Assembly: GCA_018267925.1 (NCBI GenBank)
Contig: JAFDXO010000022.1
Span: 1-40,713 of the forward strand
Source: Bacteroidota bacterium
GTDB lineage: Bacteria; Bacteroidota; Bacteroidia; Chitinophagales; Chitinophagaceae
DNA length: 40,713 bases
Reading direction: 5' to 3'
In this document: piece after piece, positions 34,989 to 40,713 of the stretch
Position numbering within the stretch: the stretch's first letter is position 1
Layout: every line of letters starts with the position of its first letter
Program-made: the position numbers and the translations under genes
The notes under the pieces: generated by a model
Seen by the model: only the letters and a program-made list of their open reading frames with translations
What the model was told of the DNA's origin: nothing
Databases searched by the model: none

Positions 34989-36647
34989 TTATTGACGATA
35001 AAACCTAAAATGCTGTACCCCTTTTTCCGATTGCAACGAGCCGAAATAGAAACCCGATGCCAAAGAACCGGTATGTACCCGCCAACCCTCTTGCTGACGC
35101 TCCACCTGCATCGGAACAGTGCAGCCCTTGCTATCAAATACAGATATGCGTACTGAAGCAGCCAACGCGGTACGGATGGTTAAGTATTCATCGCAAGGAT
35201 TAGGAAACACACTGAGCGATTGACTCATGTTGGGATCATTAGGTAGTGCAGTGATGCTGCAAAAACGTTGCAAGGCACTATCGCTCAACTTTTGCAAGGC
35301 AGTTAAATTGTAGGTAGGACATCCATTATTTTTGATTCGGTCAGTAGCCAACAGGCAAAAAGAAAAATGAATCTTGCTACCGGACGTAAATTGCTGCGGT
35401 GTTGCTGCGGTTATCAATCTACGGTCGCCTGGCGGGTTGTTCATGTCGCATTCATTCCATGTACCGTTTAACCAAGGACGCTGATCATATAAATAGCGAA
35501 CAGGCTGCCCAAAACCACCATAACCATCGTTATATACCTGCATTACCACCGTATCATTGAAGGGTGCTCTAAGCGGACTGCCATCGCTCCAAGTATGGTT
35601 GAGAGTGCGGTACATTTCCAGCGTTGTAGTAGGCATTCTTGTTTGAAATTGGTTACTCAAATTCATAAAGGAGCCTAAAGGTCTTAATTCGCTACATTTC
35701 ATTCCGTTATATTCTAAAAAACGAATACCCACAGTTGGAATACTATCTTGGTAGTCCAATGTTCCTGTGCCATCATTCTGTTGTCCATTATAAACAAAAA
35801 GCATATTGCGTACAGAGTCAAAACCGGCATAATCATTCAAAGGATTACCCAATTCAATATCACTAAACCATCCTACCACAAAGCTATCCAATGATTGCCC
35901 CTTATTGGCAATAGAAAATTCATAAAATAAGATATTAGCCAAGATACCCGTGCTATAGCCATAGCAACTGGCATGAACTTCCAGCCCCATAGAACCACTT
36001 TGGGTAAATTCACCATGCGGCAGCAGACCGTTGTCGTTAAACACATGCCAGAGCATTTGATCACCTTTTATCAACGGATAGTCGCCCAATAAAGGGTTGT
36101 AAAAACCATCATTGTTTACATCTACAAATGGAGCCATATCCGTTGTAATCGTCAACAAAGCACCGGATTTTCCTTTAGCATAAGGATTTCCCTTTGCCGG
36201 CCATTCCAAGATTTGAGTGGGCGTATTAGACACCGTATGTGTGGGCTGTGCCAAAAACGATTGGATGTCGGTTTTGTTTACTTTCCAAATTCGTGCCCAA
36301 GTAGCCGCTTGCAGATAGCTTTGTCCGGTTGACATATAGGGTCCCGGCCAATACTCTGCACCCGTTGTTCTGTAAGCCGTTGCTGCACCCAGCAAATTCC
36401 CACCGGCAATTCCGCCCATCCACAAGCCCCCGCCACTGGCCAAATGCTTTCCTGAATTGGCAGGGAACTCGCATGCTGAGGCAAATTGCCCTCCGGCTGC
36501 ATGGATGTGCCAATAGTCGCCGTGTACATTCAGAGTTGCCTTTATTTGGTTGATGTCTGCCACTGCACTGTCGCTGAACAAAGGCTGCGCTTGGCTTTGT
36601 AAATAAGATACCCAAATGCTGATAAATAAAATGATAGTACGTTTCAT
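34989..36647 (-). CDS. T9SS-sorted secreted protein of unknown function
   Basis: 552 residues. Signal peptide (MKRTIILFISIWVSYLQSQA), a large exported region, and a T9SS sorting tail at about 480-552 (SVFPNPCDEYLTIR, RISVFDSKGC, SGFYFGSLQSEKG). The body includes HAAGGQFASACEFPANSGKH, GGGLWMGGIAGGN and FVDVNNDGFYNPLLGDYPLIKGDQ; the last phrase resembles a calcium-binding loop (DVNNDGFYNP). I recognise it as a type of large secreted protein common in T9SS bacteria, but no enzyme motif is evident. It begins 10 bases after the subtilase gene stop, so the two form one transcript and may be functionally linked. Confidence 0.75.
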   Translation of the reverse strand: MKRTIILFISIWVSYLQSQAQPLFSDSAVADINQIKATLNVHGDYWHIHAAGGQFASACEFPANSGKHLASGGGLWMGGIAGGNLLGAATAYRTTGAEYWPGPYMSTGQSYLQAATWARIWKVNKTDIQSFLAQPTHTVSNTPTQILEWPAKGNPYAKGKSGALLTITTDMAPFVDVNNDGFYNPLLGDYPLIKGDQMLWHVFNDNGLLPHGEFTQSGSMGLEVHASCYGYSTGILANILFYEFSIANKGQSLDSFVVGWFSDIELGNPLNDYAGFDSVRNMLFVYNGQQNDGTGTLDYQDSIPTVGIRFLEYNGMKCSELRPLGSFMNLSNQFQTRMPTTTLEMYRTLNHTWSDGSPLRAPFNDTVVMQVYNDGYGGFGQPVRYLYDQRPWLNGTWNECDMNNPPGDRRLITAATPQQFTSGSKIHFSFCLLATDRIKNNGCPTYNLTALQKLSDSALQRFCSITALPNDPNMSQSLSVFPNPCDEYLTIRTALAASVRISVFDSKGCTVPMQVERQQEGWRVHTGSLASGFYFGSLQSEKGVQHFRFYRQ

Positions 36648-36657
36648 AAAATTTTTT

Positions 36658-39633
36658 TTAAAATTTATTAATAGCTTTAACGTCTGTTATTACACCATCA
36701 CAAACTATGGCAACAAAATATGAACCAGGCATTAGGTTTGTCATATCTATTTGATATGACGATCCGATCGTATTTAATGGGTAATTATGTGAAGTTAAGG
36801 CATTATTGCTAAACAATATAAGTGAAGCTGACGTAACGTTTTCTAAATTGTAGAGAATAGTAGTTGTAGTTAGTACAGGGTTAGGAGCAATAGATACAAT
36901 ATATCCTTTTCGAATTACTACTGACACTTTATCGTAATCTTTAAAACCATCTGACATTGCCGTAACCTCTAATTTATAGACCGAATTTTGCATCGGGGAA
37001 ACCGAAAATTCGCGCCCTTGAAAAATAAGGGAATCCTTCTCATTATACCATTTATAATATACCATCTCAGGTAGCCCCCCCCCAGTCAACAAAGTACTTT
37101 GTCCCAAAAAAATTGCTTTATCTGTCCCTGCATCTGCGAGGAATGGAACTCGATTATATTTTCGGATATTGTAGCTTTCTGACCCCAAAAACCTATTTGA
37201 ATCCGCAAAAGTTTGGGAAATTTGAAGTACGAAATTAGAGTCTGATGTAATTTCTTGTGTTAAGAAATTAAAGCCTACATATACCGGCATATAGGTATTT
37301 GGAGGCAATGTAATATTCCTTATTGTAACATCTGGTTCTTTTACTACTACTTCATGTACACGAATTCTTTCAACTCCAACATTTCCATCAATATCATTCT
37401 GCTCCATTATTTCCCAATCGTTAGCATCAAATAATAGTGAAACTTCAGCTTGGTTTACAATTGTACTTTTTGAGGTAGTTTCTTGAGACCTGATATGAAG
37501 ATCATAAGCCATTGCTGTACTAAGAGGGTTGCACACATGCATAAATCCACCCGGCGGTAATACTCTGTCACCAATTGTAACACTTTGCATTCCTGGTATA
37601 ATATCAACAATAGTAACATTGTGGATTGCAACATTATTATTATACGTTATAAACTTATCTAACCTATTAGGGTAGTAGGTAGTAGGGTCATTATATGAAG
37701 ATATAACAGCCAAAAGACATGACTTCCAACCGTTATTGGCTATCGGTACAGTAAGACTCCATTGGAATTTAAAAATTTTCTCCTGTCCTGGTAGAATAAC
37801 GCCAATACTTTGCAGCCCTACAGAATTACCCATATTAGGATTAGAGCCATCCCAATTTTTAGGCCAAGAACTCCAACTTGCGGCTTTACTCCAATAAAGA
37901 TTAAGTGCGTCAGTTGAATTTGATGGAATACATCCTTTATTTCTGACACGAACATATACCCAAACAGGTTGTCCATTAGTAAACTCAGGATTTTGATGTT
38001 CTGTTCCATTATCATCAATATTCCGCACCCAAATATCAGGACTTTTATCGTATCCAAATGGGTAATTAGGGTCAATGTCAAGCATTTCCGCATCTATGGT
38101 AAGCCCAAAATCTCCGTCCGCATCCTTGATATAAAGGTCTTTATTTGCTGTTGACATATATTTAGCAGCCTTAACTGCTTTATTTGTATTTACAAGACCA
38201 TATCCAAACTCTTGCGAATGTCCTGGTGTTTTAATATTCCAATTATAATCAAATAAATCCCACTGATTTGTAACATGATTGAATCTTGCTCCTGCTTTTG
38301 TAGCTGTTTGCTCCATTATTTCTAATAGTTGTTTATTAGACAAGCATGAATTAGCAGACAACATAAGGGCTGCTGTACCAGCCACATAGGGAGCCGAAAA
38401 TGATGTTCCATTTTCAGATAATGTTTCAAATCCAGCAACTGGGTTTGTAGTCAAAACGCAAACATCCTGCCCTCGAGCAGCTAATGCCACTTCTGCACCT
38501 TTATTTGAAAAATACGATAGCGTATGATAATAGTCTGTCTGATTAAAAGTTTCTGAACTAATTGCTGCAACTTCTGGTAAATTGGCAGGATATACTACTA
38601 CGGAACCATTGTTATTCCCAACGGCACTAATCAAAAGCACATTGTGACTATACGCGTATTGTATGGCAGCATCTATATCAATGGACGGGCTACACCAAAA
38701 GCTCATATTGATAATTTTCGCACCATTATTAACTGCATAAATGATAGCATCATCAATAGAAGTAGCCGTAATTGCTTGTTGTCCCGATCCATTGATTTGA
38801 TCCAAAATTTTTATTGGCATTATTTTGACTCCCGGTCCATTTCCTCCAGCTACTCCATCTATAAAGTAATTATTTATCTTTGCAGAAATCACACTTGCTA
38901 CAGATGTCCCATGAGAAAAATTAAAACTATTAGGAGATGTGTTATTATTATTATCTAAAAAATTCCAACCACTTACATCGTCAATAAATCCATTTTGGTC
39001 ATCATCAATACCATTTGTTTCCTTATTCATGTTATTTGCATCTAAACCTTTTTCACCAGGGTTTTCAAAAACATTGGAAAATGCCCCCATTGAAACGGGG
39101 CCAAGTCCTAAATCGGGACGTGTTTTATCTATGCCTCCATCTATTACTGCCACAATTACATTTGGGCTACCTTTTGAAACTCCCCATGCTGCTAATACAT
39201 CCAAATACCATTGGTTACAACCCGTATTCCCATTATTAGGTGTCGCAGTCTTATACCCATATTTTTCTGAAACAATTTCTACATTATAAACTAATGAAGA
39301 ATTAAGCAGAATTTCTGCTTTTTGAAAAATCTCATCTGGTGAGTTTATTAATAGTTCATAATCAACAAAACCCAACTGATTACTTCCAAGTCTATTAAGA
39401 CTATTTTGGTTTTCAAATAGTGCAATTTCTCCGATAGTCGCCTCTGGCTTATACTTAACAACTACCGTGTTACCCAATATCGGAAATAACTGGTTTGTCT
39501 TAGAATAAAAGATACTATACCCCCCGTTCCCATAAATAAACTGCCTTCCGTTAAATGTTTTAATGCTACCCTCTGTTTGAGCCATAGTAGAAAAAGGCAA
39601 TAAAAGCAAAGCTAATCTTAATAGGTGTTTCAT
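36658..39633 (-). CDS. Subtilisin-like (S8) serine protease with T9SS sorting tail
   Basis: 991 residues. Signal peptide to about AQT, a prodomain-like region, then the S8 catalytic domain at about 150-430: Asp165 in VIVAVIDGGIDK, His241 in NFSHGTSVASVIS, Asn340 in ISAVGNNNGS and Ser411 in NGTSFSAPYVAGTAAL, so the triad is complete. After it come CARDB-like and other beta domains (about 530-880) and a T9SS tail (SIAPNPVLTTTTILYN, SASLILFSNNALTS, MPGSYFVAIVCDG). It should be secreted through the T9SS and either released or kept on the surface. ATG 39633 is the natural start, with a weak TAAAATTTG box about 20 bases upstream. First gene of a two-gene unit. Confidence 0.9.
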   Translation of the reverse strand: MKHLLRLALLLLPFSTMAQTEGSIKTFNGRQFIYGNGGYSIFYSKTNQLFPILGNTVVVKYKPEATIGEIALFENQNSLNRLGSNQLGFVDYELLINSPDEIFQKAEILLNSSLVYNVEIVSEKYGYKTATPNNGNTGCNQWYLDVLAAWGVSKGSPNVIVAVIDGGIDKTRPDLGLGPVSMGAFSNVFENPGEKGLDANNMNKETNGIDDDQNGFIDDVSGWNFLDNNNNTSPNSFNFSHGTSVASVISAKINNYFIDGVAGGNGPGVKIMPIKILDQINGSGQQAITATSIDDAIIYAVNNGAKIINMSFWCSPSIDIDAAIQYAYSHNVLLISAVGNNNGSVVVYPANLPEVAAISSETFNQTDYYHTLSYFSNKGAEVALAARGQDVCVLTTNPVAGFETLSENGTSFSAPYVAGTAALMLSANSCLSNKQLLEIMEQTATKAGARFNHVTNQWDLFDYNWNIKTPGHSQEFGYGLVNTNKAVKAAKYMSTANKDLYIKDADGDFGLTIDAEMLDIDPNYPFGYDKSPDIWVRNIDDNGTEHQNPEFTNGQPVWVYVRVRNKGCIPSNSTDALNLYWSKAASWSSWPKNWDGSNPNMGNSVGLQSIGVILPGQEKIFKFQWSLTVPIANNGWKSCLLAVISSYNDPTTYYPNRLDKFITYNNNVAIHNVTIVDIIPGMQSVTIGDRVLPPGGFMHVCNPLSTAMAYDLHIRSQETTSKSTIVNQAEVSLLFDANDWEIMEQNDIDGNVGVERIRVHEVVVKEPDVTIRNITLPPNTYMPVYVGFNFLTQEITSDSNFVLQISQTFADSNRFLGSESYNIRKYNRVPFLADAGTDKAIFLGQSTLLTGGGLPEMVYYKWYNEKDSLIFQGREFSVSPMQNSVYKLEVTAMSDGFKDYDKVSVVIRKGYIVSIAPNPVLTTTTILYNLENVTSASLILFSNNALTSHNYPLNTIGSSYQIDMTNLMPGSYFVAIVCDGVITDVKAINKF

Positions 39634-39661
39634 ATTGGTTGAATTTTGTTAAGCAAATTTT

Positions 39662-39690
39662 AGTCTTTTTTTTTAAAAAAAAAAAAGACT
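39662..39690. repeat. A/T-run perfect inverted repeat
   Basis: AGTC, nine T, twelve A, GACT: 13-base arms around three A. It sits between the oppositely directed promoters of the subtilase gene and the unexplained plus-strand -7 box, and may act as an UP-like or bent-DNA element. Confidence 0.8.
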
Positions 39691-39707
39691 TTTCCCAAAA
39701 TTTTTTC

Positions 39708-39715
39708 TAATTTTG
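39708..39715 (+). promoter_or_regulatory. Plus-strand -7 box without a downstream gene
   Basis: TAATTTTG matches TAnnTTTG exactly and is followed by GCACTCCC. No plus-strand gene follows, only three hairpins and then the IS4-type gene on the opposite strand. Confidence 0.5.
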
Positions 39716-39721
39716 CACTCC

Positions 39722-39910
39722 CTTTAGATTTTCATTTCACATTGAAATGTCTTAAAGTAGTTTACCCATCAATATTAATTGGTAAAGGATTGGTGTAGCA
39801 GCAACGTAAAGCCTATTTGACAGTTTTAAGTTTCTAAATCACTACCGTCCGATAAAAACGATAGTTAATGCAGAAAGATGTTTAACTACCTGAATATCAG
39901 GTGGTAGATT
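39722..39910 (+). ncRNA. Candidate structured small RNA or orphan leader
   Basis: Downstream of the -7 box at 39708 are hairpins CATTTCA/TGAAATG (39733-39749), TTTACC/GGTAAA (39761-39766 with 39781-39786) and ACCTGA/TCAGGT (39888-39902), the last followed by GGTAGATTTTTG, a poor terminator-like end. There is no coding frame. It could be a small RNA, the leader of a gene displaced by the IS, or part of the IS itself. Confidence 0.25.
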
Positions 39911-39943
39911 TTTGTTGAGAGTGGTTTTTAAAAAGTAAGCCCC

Positions 39944-40713
39944 CTATCCGGAGGTCCAAAAAAGGCTTAACTGTTCCAAATTTGTTTGCTTTCCCTGCCA
40001 GTCTTTTTCCGGATTTTCCAGAAAACGGTAAAGATGAAGATAGTTAAACAAGTGGATTCGACAGAAACTAACCAAATTAGAGAATGCCCATTTTCGTTTT
40101 AAACGTTTTTGTACGATGGTCAGCAATAAATTTACGATTAGAGCGCAGTAGATCTGTATTTTGATGGCGTTTTCATTGTCTCCGAGAAAATATCTTAACG
40201 GGAAGTTTCCTTTGAGTTGCTTGAACAGTAATTCAATTTGCCAACGTAATTTATAAATGGCCGCTATCAAGTCAGGGCGCATATCGAAAAGGTTGGTCAG
40301 AAATTCAAATTCCCGTTTGAGCGTCCTATCGTAAAATCGGACTTTGCGCAGTTTTAAGTTGCTTTTTGAGTCATTCTCCTTTACTTCTACTTCGATAATA
40401 ACATCTTCCAAAACCCCACTGTGAATACATTCATCTATATACAGTTCTTCCTTTATGCTATACGAAGCATTGTCTTTGATTCGTGTAACAAAACCCGCCT
40501 CCCTTGCCGTAAACCATTTGAATGCTTTGTAATCATTGTATCCTTTGTCAAATACGTAAATAGTATCCTTATCGGGGTTGAGTTTGTCCAGTAACTTATG
40601 GTCGTTTGTTGCAGCATCGGTAAACCATACCATTTTGGGTACGGTCTCATCTACATTGATAACCGTATGCATCTTAATACCGCCTTTTCGTTTACCATTA
40701 ACAGGAGTTCTTC
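39944..40713 (-). mobile_element. IS4-family transposase, partial at right edge
   Basis: 255 codons are open to the right edge; the start is outside. The frame continues through 40672 upstream into RTPVNGKRKGGIKMH, an IS4-type lead into the second half of the DDE domain. FTDAATNDHKLLDKL and TIYVFDKGYNDYKAFKWF contain the second Asp, and AIYKLRWQIELLFKQLKGNF contains the catalytic Glu; the first Asp is off-window. The C-terminal half (YCALIVNLLLTIVQKRLKRK) is normal, and the frame has no stop, so the element may be active. The stop TAG is at 39944. The upstream subtilase unit is on the same strand and is not interrupted. Confidence 0.88.

Larger units (their letters stand above)
39634..39943. 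other. Regulatory-looking intergenic region beside the IS4 element
   Basis: A gap of 310 bases without a gene. It holds the subtilase promoter (minus strand, imperfect TAAAATTTG at about 39656-39664), a 29-base A/T palindrome, a plus-strand -7 box, and three hairpins in a row (see separate entries). The IS4 element's own end must lie here too, but the far end is outside the window, so its terminal repeat cannot be identified. Confidence 0.55.

Overview
The window reads as a chromosome segment of a member of the Bacteroidota, probably near the Chitinophagales/Saprospirales type of lineage. The evidence is concordant: AT-rich DNA, promoters with the phylum's TAnnTTTG -7 box, almost no Shine-Dalgarno sequences, several proteins with type IX secretion (T9SS) C-terminal sorting tails, a TonB-dependent receptor, and a TamB-like giant protein. 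The family names below come from motif reading and memory; no database search was possible.

Layout. 1-285: tail of an Rpn-type nuclease gene with an in-frame 12-nt repeat. 609-1379: YhhQ/VUT queuosine-precursor transporter. 1463-6747 (minus strand): a cobalamin-riboswitch-controlled vitamin B12 surface-capture operon (promoter, riboswitch, DUF4465 protein with T9SS tail, second T9SS-tailed protein, BtuG-like propeller lipoprotein, BtuB-like TonB receptor). 6862-11655: TamB-like assembly protein. 11955-18421 (minus): the S10 ribosomal protein operon from rpsJ to rplN, with a clear promoter and a terminator directly after rplN, so the usual continuation (rplX, rplE and so on) is absent. 18761-21780: a methyltransferase, then an exported 747-residue protein whose C-terminal part carries a His/Cys pattern like a caspase-fold peptidase. 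21805-25784 (minus): ACP, ketosynthase and chain-length-factor trio behind its own promoter, preceded by a small membrane protein and lipB. 25922-28102: Prc-like tail-specific protease with terminator. 28364-29500 (minus): a Fic protein next to the decayed remains of what looks like a site-specific DNA methyltransferase. 29791-31854: VWA-type membrane protein. 31898-34915 (minus): DEDDh exonuclease-GIY-YIG fusion and pyruvate kinase. 34989-39633 (minus): T9SS-exported subtilase and a T9SS-exported companion. 39944-40713: IS4-type transposase running off the right edge.

How the genes fit together. The best supported system is the B12 operon: low cobalamin would relieve the riboswitch and express surface binding proteins together with the outer-membrane transporter. 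Two of its proteins carry T9SS tails instead of the lipoprotein anchors known from gut Bacteroides, which would make it a T9SS-displayed version of B12 capture. Less certain but worth testing are the caspase-like domain in the 747-residue protein, the orphan ACP-KS-CLF trio, and two candidate small RNAs (18486-18568 and about 39722-39910). The remaining genes are ordinary housekeeping or scattered accessory functions, with decay and mobile DNA at 1-285, 28364-29500 and 39944-40713.
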